Assembly (NCBI RefSeq): GCF_042678945.1
Contig: NZ_JBHTLM010000003.1
Location: 308,765 to 372,764, forward strand
Source of the DNA: Fontibacillus puldeungensis
GTDB lineage: Bacteria; Bacillota; Bacilli; Paenibacillales; Paenibacillaceae
DNA: 64,000 nucleotides
Direction of reading: 5' to 3'
Part shown: positions 52,978-61,290 of the stretch, one piece after another
Layout of the letters: each line of letters starts with the position of its first letter
Numbering within the stretch: position 1 is the first letter of the stretch
Program-made: the position numbers and the translations under genes
The notes under the pieces: generated by a model
Database searches by the model: none
What the model was told of the DNA's origin: nothing
The model's input: the letters and a program-made list of their open reading frames with translations, nothing else

Positions 52978-53475
52978 TTACATAAAGAGGTTTGCAAGAT
53001 AATCTTTAGATATTTCAAATAAAACATAAATGATGATACTCAAATTTATAAATAATCCAAGTAAAATTGATATAATTTCATATTTGTCCCTATAAAAGAA
53101 AAGTCGATTTATCTGAAAACCTAGAGATATGCCTTCGCCAATTAAGTTAATTGGCATTACTATTATAGTATATAAGACTAATGCTAATAGTGTTTCCCAT
53201 GCCAGTCCTACAATAAAGCATAAAAAGTCAATAACGAAATGTACCACAGGCCACCAAAAAATGATTTTACTAATCGCAGATGTTCCTTCAATTAAAAATC
53301 CGAGAATTATTCCGATGCTAATCAATAAAAGGAGAAATATCAAGGAGTACTCTATGGGAACAGCTGAGTGACTAAATAATTCCCCATTGAATCTACTAAT
53401 TACTTCACGGCCATAAATAAAGCAAAATATTGTAAGAACGACCAATGTGATAATTTGAGGAATTTTATTAAAAAT
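52978..53475 (-). CDS. Multi-pass membrane protein of unknown function
   Basis: The product of about 165 aa has five predicted membrane helices (IPQIITLVVLTIFCFIYG, YSLIFLLLLISIGIILGFLI and three more) and no recognised family. Two starts are possible. A GTG at 53505 has no ribosome site. An ATT at 53475 has AGGAGGGG eight bases upstream, so I prefer the ATT. If so, this is one of several rare ATN starts in the cassette region. Confidence 0.6.
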   Translation of the reverse strand: MFNKIPQIITLVVLTIFCFIYGREVISRFNGELFSHSAVPIEYSLIFLLLLISIGIILGFLIEGTSAISKIIFWWPVVHFVIDFLCFIVGLAWETLLALVLYTIIVMPINLIGEGISLGFQINRLFFYRDKYEIISILLGLFINLSIIIYVLFEISKDYLANLFM

Positions 53476-53570
53476 GGATTTGACCCCTCCTCTTAGCTCA
53501 TTCACACAACTTGTTATAGTGAATCATTATTTCATTAAACAATTCCTTCAATGATGCTATCTTCTTGTAA

Positions 53571-53597
53571 TTTCAGGCAACGTTTTTGTATTCGCGT
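53571..53597 (-). repeat. Half of an attC-like element (I)
   Basis: TTTCAGGCAACGTTTTTGTA then TTCGCG matches the left arm of the full elements. The right arm and the centre are missing. It stands 23 bases after the stop of the broken GNAT gene. Confidence 0.5.
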
Positions 53598-53619
53598 TCC
53601 TTTGGTACCATTCATCTAC

Positions 53620-54145
53620 TTAGATTGCATATTGATATGCATTATGCCAAATTGGTTGTCCTTCATCAGTTTTATTAAAAAACGCTTTCTTAATATGATG
53701 ACCTTCTCTTCGCATCAACAAGCGCTCCAATAATCTCCACGACGAAGTGTTTTCTGGATTACACATTGCAATGATCCGATGAGCTTCTAACTCTTCAAAT
53801 CCATATTGCAATACTCTTCTACTTGCCTCAGTAGCATATCCATTTCAAATAGTATCTTGGGTTGAATATGTATCCAATTTCCCATGTTAAAAAGTCAAAT
53901 GGTACTGTTTGATTAAAGTAAATGTGTCCAATCATTTTATTGCTATCTCTTAATACGACTGCCATAAAAATATTGCTTTGCGATCGTTCCAATGCCATCT
54001 GCTTACAATCTTCATCATCACAAACTTTACCAGGTTCATACTTCAATACTTCTTCTATTGATAAGTAATTATGTAGGTCATTCCAATCATCAGGTCGAAA
54101 ATTTCTTATAATTAATCTTTCTGATTCTAAATTTAACATATTCAT
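53620..54145 (-). pseudogene. Frameshifted RimJ-type GNAT acetyltransferase
   Basis: The N-terminal 100 residues (LNLESERLIIRNFRPDDWND and LTWEIGYIFNPRYY) end at a stop near 53828. A shift of one base near 53860 restores NGYATEASRRVLQYGFEELE, EAHRIIAMCNPENTSSWRLL and the usual GNAT end. One frameshift therefore splits an otherwise complete gene of about 170 codons. Confidence 0.8.
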
Positions 54146-54179
54146 CGCCTCTGATACGATTTTTTATCCTTAATTGTCC

Positions 54180-54620
54180 TTATTTTTGATTATCCCTTAT
54201 TCCTAACATTTTTAATGCTCTCTCATGTAATAATGGTTGAATCTCTGGATAGGTTAATTCGATTGGCATTTCCTTCAGTAGTGTAATTTTTCTAATTTCA
54301 CTTTCCACTGGTATCTGACCCATCCCCTTAACTTCTGCATAAAACAAAGCACCGTATGATTCTTCTCTATTGACTCTCTTCACTGAATAACAACATAACG
54401 GTTTCAAATCAAAAGACACAGCCCCTGTCTCCTCGTACAACTCACGCTTTGCTGTATCTTCAATGGCTTCATCCACTTCTCTTCGCCCACCGGGAATTTC
54501 CCATGTATTCCTCTCCTTATGTTGCACAAAAATCCATTCGCCCTTATATTTAGCAATAATTACAGCAAATTTTAATTTATCATCTGCAACAGTACCGATA
54601 TCATAAAAGGTAACTATCAT
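54180..54620 (-). CDS. Nudix hydrolase
   Basis: The 146-aa protein has a complete Nudix box GGRREVDEAIEDTAKRELYE then ETGAV, matching GX5EX7REUXEEXGU, so it should hydrolyse a nucleoside-diphosphate-linked compound. The start is the ATG at 54620 with GGAGAGG eight bases upstream. It stands among small acetyltransferase genes, within a stretch without complete palindromes. Confidence 0.85.
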   Translation of the reverse strand: MIVTFYDIGTVADDKLKFAVIIAKYKGEWIFVQHKERNTWEIPGGRREVDEAIEDTAKRELYEETGAVSFDLKPLCCYSVKRVNREESYGALFYAEVKGMGQIPVESEIRKITLLKEMPIELTYPEIQPLLHERALKMLGIRDNQK

Positions 54621-54644
54621 GATCTGCACCTCTCCAAAAAATAG

Positions 54645-55106
54645 TTATAATTCGCATTCCATCGTTTTCATCGTAGCTATTAACCCATTCTTTTTATAAA
54701 AATCTATTCCCTTTTGATTATCTTCAAACACGGATAATCTTAATAAATCTAATCCTCGTTTCTTCCCCCATTCTTTTGAAGATTCCAGTAGTAATGATCC
54801 ATAGCCGTTGTTTCTATATGTTTCAGAAATCACAAAATCTAGTATATAAACAAACTTCTTCTCTCTTAAACAACTAATTTTAGGGGTTTCCTTCTCCTGT
54901 AATAGCGAAAATCCAATAATTTTTCCTTCAACCTCAATAATTAAGATATCAGACTTTTCATTATTTATTATATGGATAAAAAAATCATTTGGTCGCTCTG
55001 CTAGAATAAATTGAGAAGGTTGATAGAAAACTGCATCCTTATCCAGTTCCCAGTATAGATTTTTAATGTCTGATATATCTTCAATAGTGGCTTCTCTGAT
55101 TAGCAT
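54645..55106 (-). CDS. GNAT family N-acetyltransferase
   Basis: The 153-aa protein begins MLIREATIEDISDIKNLYWE and has the acetyl-CoA loop in FVISETYRNNGYGSLLLESS followed by LLRLSVFEDNQKGIDFYKKN, so the fold is intact. GAGGTGG lies six bases before the ATG. Substrate is unknown. Confidence 0.85.
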   Translation of the reverse strand: MLIREATIEDISDIKNLYWELDKDAVFYQPSQFILAERPNDFFIHIINNEKSDILIIEVEGKIIGFSLLQEKETPKISCLREKKFVYILDFVISETYRNNGYGSLLLESSKEWGKKRGLDLLRLSVFEDNQKGIDFYKKNGLIATMKTMECEL

Positions 55107-55157
55107 TGGTTACCACCTCATTCTCCTTATTAATTCCTGTATTTGAGCTGTATGGTG

Positions 55158-55460
55158 CTAATCTTCTCGATATGATGAAGCTTGAGGCTCTTCCTCAGTT
55201 AAGGCCCTCTTAAGTCTTATAAATGCATTCATATCATTATCTGCCATGTGATGAATTACCTGTTTTACCGTCCAACCATTATTACGATATGGCGTCTGCA
55301 GTTGCGAGGTATCTAGATTTTTCACTATTTCTTGCAGTGTAGGAACTATTTTTGCTATTTCAATAGAATAATTAGCTTGATCTACTTCAGATGTCATTTC
55401 TTGTGGTTTAAAAGTTCCTATAGGATAACGTAAATGTTCTTTTTCCACTTTCCGAAACAC
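55158..55460 (-). pseudogene. Truncated DinB/YfiT-type putative metal-dependent hydrolase
   Basis: The frame encodes LRYPIGTFKPQEM at the start and NNGWTVKQVIHHMADNDMNA, the first metal-binding His region of YfiT, a bacillithiol-transferase-like DinB protein. It stops after 100 residues where the family continues for about 70 more, including the other His ligands. The 50 bases after the stop do not encode the rest, so the 3' part was lost. Confidence 0.7.
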
Positions 55461-55488
55461 CCCACTTAATAAATAATTGCAAAAATTT

Positions 55489-55520
55489 ACGCATAACGTC
55501 TTGGCGCTTCGTTAATACCT
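55489..55520 (-). repeat. Collapsed attC-like element (J)
   Basis: GCATAACGTCTTGGCGC is followed directly by TTCGTTAATACC, similar to a left outer arm joined to a right inner arm (TTCGTGAATACC) without the centre. It lies 16 bases after the end of the methyltransferase fragment. Confidence 0.4.
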
Positions 55521-55535
55521 TTTTATCCAATCCAA

Positions 55536-55778
55536 TCACTTCTTTTGGGCTATGATGGTTAGTGTTTCTGATTCTTCTTCATATTTCCGGCCAGTTACAT
55601 CAGAGTAAAATTCAAAATCTGCAAAACCTATAGTGCTAAGTATTGCAGAAATATCTTCAATAGAGTATGTCTTGTCCCAAATATTGTATACCTGCATATC
55701 TTTATTATCTTCTAACACCATGGTTTGCTGTAGATGAACTCTTTCCTCCGGATACCAATAGTTAGAGTTCAAGCCCAC
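55536..55778 (-). pseudogene. C-terminal fragment of a SAM-dependent methyltransferase
   Basis: The frame (YWYPEERVHLQQTMVLEDNK, then VYNIWDKTYSIEDISAILST, ending in SETLTIIAQKK) matches the last third of class I methyltransferases of this type. The SAM-binding N-terminal part is absent upstream, so this is a relic. Confidence 0.65.
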
Positions 55779-55922
55779 ATTTGTGAGCTACCATTTTCAA
55801 AAATTAATGGTTTTTGGGATTTCTCAATTATTCTGTTTACCTCCATATAATGTCCTTCTTTCTATTGCCTTTATCAATATTGTTTTTGAATGAGTTGTCC
55901 CTAAATGTACTATCAAATAATT

Positions 55923-56489
55923 CTAATCTACGGATTGAAAAGTCTTTAACACGGTTTCCTTCTCGTCCAGCATCGTTGATACCTTTTGCCAATCGGCCTT
56001 CAATAAATCGAGTTCTTTACTGTCTGCTTCTGTTTCTTCGTCTTTCAAGATACATATAGAACAATCCGTCCCTGTATAAGATATATATTTAGTGCCATGC
56101 GCAGTTCCAACATCTAAAATACTATCTACAGAATCTTCCGAATCCTGGATTGATGCCTCAGTAGCAATTGAGAACAAATATAGCCCTTTGACGGAAGGTG
56201 AGTCTTCAAATTCGGCCTGACTTGTTTTGCTCTTTCCAATAAAATAAAAATCTATTCCTGTACCATCGTCTGACTTGACGATACTATACGAATCTCTCCA
56301 TGACGATGGAATTTTCAGAGAGAAACCTAATTTTTTATTAGTGTAGAGTATATTTTCTTGAGATGGTTTAGAATCTTTCTGCTCATCTTGCTTTGTTGTA
56401 GTAGCTGAAGTAGAAATGCTATTATGCTTAGTAGTACAACCAGTAAATAATAGGGAAAATACTATCAACGTAATTAGAACTTTCTTCAA
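55923..56489 (-). CDS. Lipoprotein of unknown function
   Basis: The 188-aa product has a lipobox LLFTGC at residue 18, a Ser/Thr/Lys-rich linker (residues 22-45) and a globular part with LGFSLKIPSSWRDSY, similar in outline to small PsbP/Mog1-like lipoproteins. A TTG start at 56489 has GTAGGTG six bases upstream. No ligand is evident. Confidence 0.65.
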   Translation of the reverse strand: MKKVLITLIVFSLLFTGCTTKHNSISTSATTTKQDEQKDSKPSQENILYTNKKLGFSLKIPSSWRDSYSIVKSDDGTGIDFYFIGKSKTSQAEFEDSPSVKGLYLFSIATEASIQDSEDSVDSILDVGTAHGTKYISYTGTDCSICILKDEETEADSKELDLLKADWQKVSTMLDEKETVLKTFQSVD

Positions 56490-56625
56490 AAAAACACCTA
56501 CTTTTTTTATGTATTGACGAACTTTCGAGATGTTTATGTTTCTTTATCGACTAAATATATGTATTATTAAAGTTACGCTAAAAACAAACTTATACATTAC
56601 AAAAATAATTACACAGGTGGTTATG

Positions 56626-57030
56626 ATGATACAAGTAAAAACATCCAGTCTTAGTAGTGGTGAATTCAATAGAGGGGTATTTGCAACCCGGGATATCAAA
56701 AAGGGAGAACTTATACATGAAGCGCCGGTAATCCCATACCCTAACGAGGATCATGAATTTATTGAGAAAACAATCCTTGCAGATTATGTATTTGAATATG
56801 GCGCTAATCATACAGCTGTCCTTTTAGGTTACGGGAGTTTGTTTAATCATTCGTATACCCCTAATGCGATATATGAAATTAACTTTAATCAACATACATT
56901 TGACTTCTATGCGTATACCGAGATAAAAGCAGGAGAAGAAATCCTCATCAATTACAATGGCGATGTTGATTGCAACGATCCTCTATGGTTCTGTGAAACA
57001 GATGAAAATGAAGGTGAGTCAGCTAAATAG
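56626..57030 (+). CDS. Short SET-domain protein
   Basis: The 134-aa protein is almost only a SET domain: RGVFATRDIKKGELIHEAPV, YGSLFNHSYTPNAIYEINF (the NHSxxPN motif) and AGEEILINYNGD (the ExxxxY motif). These residues bind SAM and the target Lys in protein lysine methyltransferases. AGGTGG is five bases before the chosen ATG. It is the only intact gene of the second cluster on the plus strand. Its target is unknown. Confidence 0.85.
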   Translation: MIQVKTSSLSSGEFNRGVFATRDIKKGELIHEAPVIPYPNEDHEFIEKTILADYVFEYGANHTAVLLGYGSLFNHSYTPNAIYEINFNQHTFDFYAYTEIKAGEEILINYNGDVDCNDPLWFCETDENEGESAK

Positions 57031-57197
57031 GTGTTATTTGCACTCCACTGATTTAGACGATCGTTCCCGCATCCACTACCGCGCAGTACCATTATGGTTA
57101 AAATTCTAGCTGCCGCTTGTCGGCAGTTAGATGTTGCGGGATTGTCGCTTAAAGCTACGTAAATCCCGCAGCATGATTGGGATGTTAGGTTGTATTC
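57031..57197 (-). repeat. Palindrome-rich element K with a canonical ACCTAAC box
   Basis: This intergenic stretch ends eight bases from the stop of the lipoprotein gene 57205. On the minus strand that end reads ACCTAAC, an exact RYYYAAC box. Inside are CTAGCTGCCG / TCGGCAGTTAG and CCCGCA / TGCGGG pairs. Its sequence is not related to A-L. A matching GTTRRRY box at the other end is not clear. Confidence 0.4.
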
Positions 57198-57204
57198 TCA
57201 CTTT

Positions 57205-57624
57205 TTAAAATTCCTTTTCAAACTGCTCTTCAAAAAATGCTTGTATATGCGCTTCGAATTCAATATTGTTTTTGTAGTAAATTTTATTGATGTGATTCAG
57301 TACAAAACCTAACTTTAGTTCGTCTTCTTCGTAAAGACTTATTCCATAAATAAATCCTACTCTATCTTCTTGATTACTATCGGGTATCAGTTTTATATCT
57401 TTAATTAGATTTATCCACTTTTTGATCTTCCCCTGATCTTCTATGACTTTCCTTTCACCTGATGATCCATCCAACAGTTCTACCTTATTTACTTTTAGTA
57501 TATTTCCGGGGTATATCTCTGACAGTGTAGCTGGTTGTAAGACAATAGATTCTTTGCTTCCATAACATCCAGTTACTAAAAGCAACAAAATTATAACTAA
57601 AAATGGCTTTATACAAAACACCAC
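57205..57624 (-). CDS. Small lipoprotein of unknown function
   Basis: The 139-aa product has a lipobox LLVTGC near residue 20 and a globular C-terminal part without known family. In-frame GTG codons at 57624 and 57621 lie on top of the AGGTGG site. An ATA at 57612 has that site eight bases upstream and may be the real start. Confidence 0.6.
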   Translation of the reverse strand: MVFCIKPFLVIILLLLVTGCYGSKESIVLQPATLSEIYPGNILKVNKVELLDGSSGERKVIEDQGKIKKWINLIKDIKLIPDSNQEDRVGFIYGISLYEEDELKLGFVLNHINKIYYKNNIEFEAHIQAFFEEQFEKEF

Positions 57625-57647
57625 CTGATTTATTATTGGAATTTATA

Positions 57648-57995
57648 CTAATATTGTTTTCTTAGTGCCGTTGAATCCTTTAACCAATCTTTTAAGTCTT
57701 CTGTACTTATATAATTATCGGTTCCAATTCTAATGACGGGGAACAGCTTACCAGACAAACCCGATGTCCTTAACATAGTGTCTTCACTAGATATGATCGT
57801 TTTCACTTGAGATTCAGTTATTTTCAAGTATTCGGCTGTTTCTTGGATTGTCATAAGCGGTTTATATTCTTTTTCATTTATTTTGTCTTTGTTCAATTCT
57901 CTGTCTCCAGAGTTGCTAATAATCAAGCTACTAATAACAATAGAAAGACCTAATAGAAAAGAACTAATTACTACGCTTAGGTTTAGTTGCTTCAT
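57648..57995 (-). CDS. Membrane-anchored helix-turn-helix (excisionase-type) protein
   Basis: The 115-aa protein starts MKQLNLSVVISSFLLGLSIV, one membrane helix, and carries an HTH_17/excisionase-like domain (PLMTIQETAEYLKITESQVK and DLKDWLKD) at residues 45-110. It is thus a tethered DNA-binding or protein-binding module. The start is the ATG at 57995 with GGAGGC seven bases upstream. Its target is unknown. Confidence 0.7.
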   Translation of the reverse strand: MKQLNLSVVISSFLLGLSIVISSLIISNSGDRELNKDKINEKEYKPLMTIQETAEYLKITESQVKTIISSEDTMLRTSGLSGKLFPVIRIGTDNYISTEDLKDWLKDSTALRKQY

Positions 57996-58037
57996 TGTTA
58001 ACGCCTCCAATATATAACTTGAACACTTGTTTATTAG

Positions 58038-58454
58038 TCATTTCTCTACGCTTTCAGCTTTATTTAATATATCAGTTACTTTGGTTCGTTCATTCTCACT
58101 TAATACGAATTGGTAATGTCCGTTATCATCGTGGTCAACAAATAAATCCGCTCCCCAGATAGACAATCCCCTAGTCTTCCCATTCTTCAAAGTAATTTTT
58201 ACAGAGTAATCAGGTGGTCTAATATCAAGCTTTCCAATATTATATCTTCCGCCATTTATGGCCTTCATAAAACTAATTATTTCTTTCTGCGGTAAGATCA
58301 CGTCCGTACCCTTTACATTCTGTATTACAATTTCGCTAATATCTCCTGTATTTATATTGTGTTTATTTCCCCAAGTATCATGATCAGAGGTATTTTTTTG
58401 ACAACCCGTAAGTAATAAAGCTAAAAAAATCAATATCGCGAGGATTTTATTCAT
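58038..58454 (-). CDS. Small lipoprotein of unknown function
   Basis: The 138-aa product has the lipobox LLLTGC at residue 18 and a beta-rich globular part (DYSVKITLKNGKTRGLSIWG, then FVLSENERTKVTDIL). It has the same size and layout as the lipoprotein 57205-57624, and the pair brackets the membrane-anchored helix-turn-helix gene, so the three may form one unit. Confidence 0.65.
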   Translation of the reverse strand: MNKILAILIFLALLLTGCQKNTSDHDTWGNKHNINTGDISEIVIQNVKGTDVILPQKEIISFMKAINGGRYNIGKLDIRPPDYSVKITLKNGKTRGLSIWGADLFVDHDDNGHYQFVLSENERTKVTDILNKAESVEK

Positions 58455-58529
58455 GAATTACCTCTATTCCTTAACTTTTTTAAATATTCGTTCTAAGTTT
58501 ATTAGGCATCATACGTTCATTGCATTTAG

Positions 58530-59243
58530 CTACTTCTTCCTCCAAAGCGAAGCCCATAGGAATGGAATACCAAATTTTGATTCATCATTATCGCATTCTT
58601 TCATCATCCTACATTCAATTAATTCAAAGTACTTCCCTAATATTTCAGTTAGCTTTTCTTTACTAAAAGCTTGTCCGCCTTTCATGCTTCTTTCTCTATA
58701 TATTTCATAATCACTTAATTCATATGCTCCTCCGATATCAGTAAATCCAGGGGCAAAACACGTTAGGCCCAAATAACCACCGTTCTTTAATGCACTATGT
58801 ATCATCTCTATATAACCAATTCTTCTATGAGGCCATAAATGATGCATACAACCTGAATCGTAAACGAAGTCATATTCCTCTTTATACCCCAAATCAAATA
58901 CTGACTTGCACTCGAAATTAATAGAAATGTGGTTTTTGTCTGCTCGTTCAATGGCCCACTGTATAGCCTCAGCTGAAATATCGATTGCATCGACAGTAAA
59001 ACCATTTAATGTTGAGTAGATGGAGTTCCTCCCTGCCCCACATCCAAGGTCTAACATTCGTCCACCTTGTATTATTCCGGACTCGATATAAGATACTAGA
59101 TTCTCATCCGGATGATTTACAAAGAAAGGTATCTTCTTCGTTCTATCATGATAAAAATTATTCCAAAATGGAGCTGGTTCCCTCATTAAAGAATCCAACA
59201 TCATCAGAACATCCTCTGAATTCTTCATGGTTTCAATTGACAT
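58530..59243 (-). CDS. Class I SAM-dependent methyltransferase
   Basis: The 237-aa protein has motif I MLDLGCGAGRNSIYSTLNGF, the acidic DAIDIS after strand 2, and DFVYDSGCMHHLWPHRR, as in tellurite-resistance TehB-like and related small-molecule methyltransferases. The start is the ATG at 59243 with GGAGG eight bases upstream. The longer frame reaches into element L. Substrate is unknown. Confidence 0.85.
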   Translation of the reverse strand: MSIETMKNSEDVLMMLDSLMREPAPFWNNFYHDRTKKIPFFVNHPDENLVSYIESGIIQGGRMLDLGCGAGRNSIYSTLNGFTVDAIDISAEAIQWAIERADKNHISINFECKSVFDLGYKEEYDFVYDSGCMHHLWPHRRIGYIEMIHSALKNGGYLGLTCFAPGFTDIGGAYELSDYEIYRERSMKGGQAFSKEKLTEILGKYFELIECRMMKECDNDESKFGIPFLWASLWRKK

Positions 59244-59282
59244 CTCTGATACCTCCTTCAAATTATTCAGTGCTACGATTTC

Positions 59283-59434
59283 ACTTAACGTCGTTCTAGT
59301 AATCACGAAACGACCCAGCCTTAGATAGCTCTTATCTTTGGCTGGGTCATTTGTTGTCTAAGCATTCTTCCATGATTATACATCCGGACAACCGAGAGGC
59401 GATAGTCCCACTTCGTGAATACCGTGTTATAGGA
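59283..59434 (-). repeat. attC-like palindromic element L (most complete copy)
   Basis: On the minus strand the element opens with CCTATAACACGGTATTCACG then AA and closes with TTCGTGATTACTAGAACGAC then GTTAAGT. GTTAAGT is an exact GTTRRRY box. Inner boxes pair at 10 of 11 positions. The stop codon TAA of the nucleotidyltransferase gene is inside the first box, as in many integron cassettes. The centre holds the ACCCAGCC / GGCTGGGT hairpin. Confidence 0.78.
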
Positions 59435-60029
59435 TGTCCTCGATTTTACTGAAATACTTTTGAAGTTCTTCTATCCATTTCTGATTTCCTTTAATATCTT
59501 TCAGCTTTTGAAATAGCCATTTCTTTGAATAATCATCATTCACTTCATTTATGTATGTCATAAAGTCATGCTCATCTTCTTCTCTAGTATTCAAACTTTT
59601 GAACAGTAACTGCCATACAGGGTTTACAAACGGAATATTCTCTTGATGTTTTGAAAAGTCTTTGATGCTCATCCGTATCTCACTGTTCTTTCTAAATACA
59701 ACCTCTTCTCTAACCCTTTCAGTAAGCAAAATTTCTAAAAACTCATTATCTTTAAATAAATGAAGGCAATATCTTGGTAATACTACATCGGTTATTTGAT
59801 CGACTCTTTCTAATCTGTGCTCACCAGGTATTGCTACTTTGATATCCCAGTCTTTAAAATAGTTTATTGTGTAATTAGCGTCCTCTCTGAATACACAGAT
59901 ATCTATGTCTTTATGTTCTCTAGTGGCTTTTCCGACCGCTAAGTCTATGGCCCATCCCCCAGCAACAAACCATGGCTTTTCAAAAGATTTCATCACTAGC
60001 TCAAGTTTTTTTAGCCCTTCTGATTTAAT
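59427..60029 (-). CDS. LinA/ANT-like nucleotidyltransferase
   Basis: The protein of about 200 aa has the nucleotidyltransferase core PWFVAGGWAIDLAVGKATRE followed by HKDIDICVFRE, where the two Asp bind metal, as in lincosamide and aminoglycoside nucleotidyltransferases. An ATG at 59993 would cut off the first helix. In-frame codons upstream encode KSEGLKKLELVM, and an ATT at 60029 has GGAGGG six bases upstream, so I prefer ATT. Antibiotic modification is possible but unproven. Confidence 0.75.
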   Translation of the reverse strand: MKSEGLKKLELVMKSFEKPWFVAGGWAIDLAVGKATREHKDIDICVFREDANYTINYFKDWDIKVAIPGEHRLERVDQITDVVLPRYCLHLFKDNEFLEILLTERVREEVVFRKNSEIRMSIKDFSKHQENIPFVNPVWQLLFKSLNTREEDEHDFMTYINEVNDDYSKKWLFQKLKDIKGNQKWIEELQKYFSKIEDIL

Positions 60030-60086
60030 CTTTCTCCCTCCTGACCTTAGATCTTGATATTATTTACAGACTCTTCTTTACTGAAT

Positions 60087-61070
60087 CTATAATGCTGTTC
60101 CGAATGAAGCAACGTCTTCTTTCAATCTATATTCCAGTTTCCCCCTCAATGTTACCAGCCAATCAGGTTCATTTCCCCATTTCTCCCCAATAGACCTTTG
60201 TATACGTGCATAACCATAAAGTTTGGCAAAGCGTCTGCAAGCAATCATTAGTTCATTTAAATTATTAGGAATATCATATTCGGTCAGATACCCATTAATA
60301 AAGCATTCTTTCTTTTGATGAAATAGTTCGATGGGTGTGCATTCTTGTAAATCATCAAGTGCTTGGACAATATCCATGGCATACCAATGATACATGGCGT
60401 CATCGAAATCAATAACGTAACATGAATTAGTTTCTTCATCGTAAAAGACATTATCAAATTCGAAATCGTAATGAACAAGCCCAAAATTTCTTTCGGACTT
60501 AGGGATTGAAGAAAAGAAGTTTTCTAATATTTTAATTTCATTTAAAGCTGCTTCCTGTCCTGGAAATCTCCTTAGCACATCCTCTACCCAAACCAGAACA
60601 TCAACATAAGACCATCTTCTTATTTTATGGGTCTTGTACTGGCTTGATAAATGATGGAGCTTTCCTAAGGCTTTCCCATAGCTGAAAATAATGTCGTCGC
60701 TGCATTCCGTATGGTTTATTTGCATACCTGGCACACGCTTAAACACCGTAGCATAGTACTCTCCCCAGGGAGTAGCAACCTCTACAAGTTCTTCACCGTG
60801 ATTTGATTGAATCGGTTCCAAAACTCCATAATGATTGTCTCGTAGGTATGAAATAAATTCAAGTTCTGCTTGGATATTCGATTTCCGTTTTTCTGATTTT
60901 GGTGCGTAACGTAATAAACGCGTCTCTCCATTACATTGGAATGGATAAATAGCGTTTGACGATATTCGGTAATACTTAAACATTTCCATTGAGCTTTGGT
61001 CGAAGTGCCAGTTTTTTAATATCATCTCTGTTAAGTCCAAATTGTTAAAAAGATACTTCAATTTCAACAT
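60087..61070 (-). CDS. Aminoglycoside-phosphotransferase-like kinase (APH family)
   Basis: The 327-aa protein has the APH/choline-kinase fold: a small N-lobe, the catalytic loop LVHYDFEFDNVFYD (HxDxxxxN type) near residue 200 and the metal-binding CYVIDFDDA. AAGGAG lies ten bases before the ATG. Homologues phosphorylate antibiotics, homoserine or other small molecules, so resistance is not implied. It is in the same cluster and direction as the nucleotidyltransferase. Confidence 0.82.
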   Translation of the reverse strand: MLKLKYLFNNLDLTEMILKNWHFDQSSMEMFKYYRISSNAIYPFQCNGETRLLRYAPKSEKRKSNIQAELEFISYLRDNHYGVLEPIQSNHGEELVEVATPWGEYYATVFKRVPGMQINHTECSDDIIFSYGKALGKLHHLSSQYKTHKIRRWSYVDVLVWVEDVLRRFPGQEAALNEIKILENFFSSIPKSERNFGLVHYDFEFDNVFYDEETNSCYVIDFDDAMYHWYAMDIVQALDDLQECTPIELFHQKKECFINGYLTEYDIPNNLNELMIACRRFAKLYGYARIQRSIGEKWGNEPDWLVTLRGKLEYRLKEDVASFGTAL

Positions 61071-61202
61071 GAATAAACAGCTCCTTATCGATTTGGAAAC
61101 CTAACGATAACATAACACAACCCGAAGAGACATAAATGGGAGAGAACAGCTATAATTGAAGTCCCCTTTAGTGAGTGTATTACAACTGTCGTTATTGTTG
61201 AG

Positions 61203-61290
61203 TAACATACGAAACGCCCCAGCCTTAGATAGCTCTTATCTTAGACTGGAGCGTTTACTGCCTGAGCTTATTACAAGCTTCTAAATCGAC
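61203..61290 (-). repeat. attC-like element M, degenerate
   Basis: TAACATACGAAACGCCCCAG followed by the CTTAGATA / TATCTTAG hairpin and GACTGGAGCG is the central part of the elements G, H and L. The left arm has lost GTATTC and no right inner box can be seen. The rest of the 376-base intergenic region 61071-61446 has no gene. A TATAACGTTT box at 61432-61441, at the Nudix stop, may be a further half site. Confidence 0.5.
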
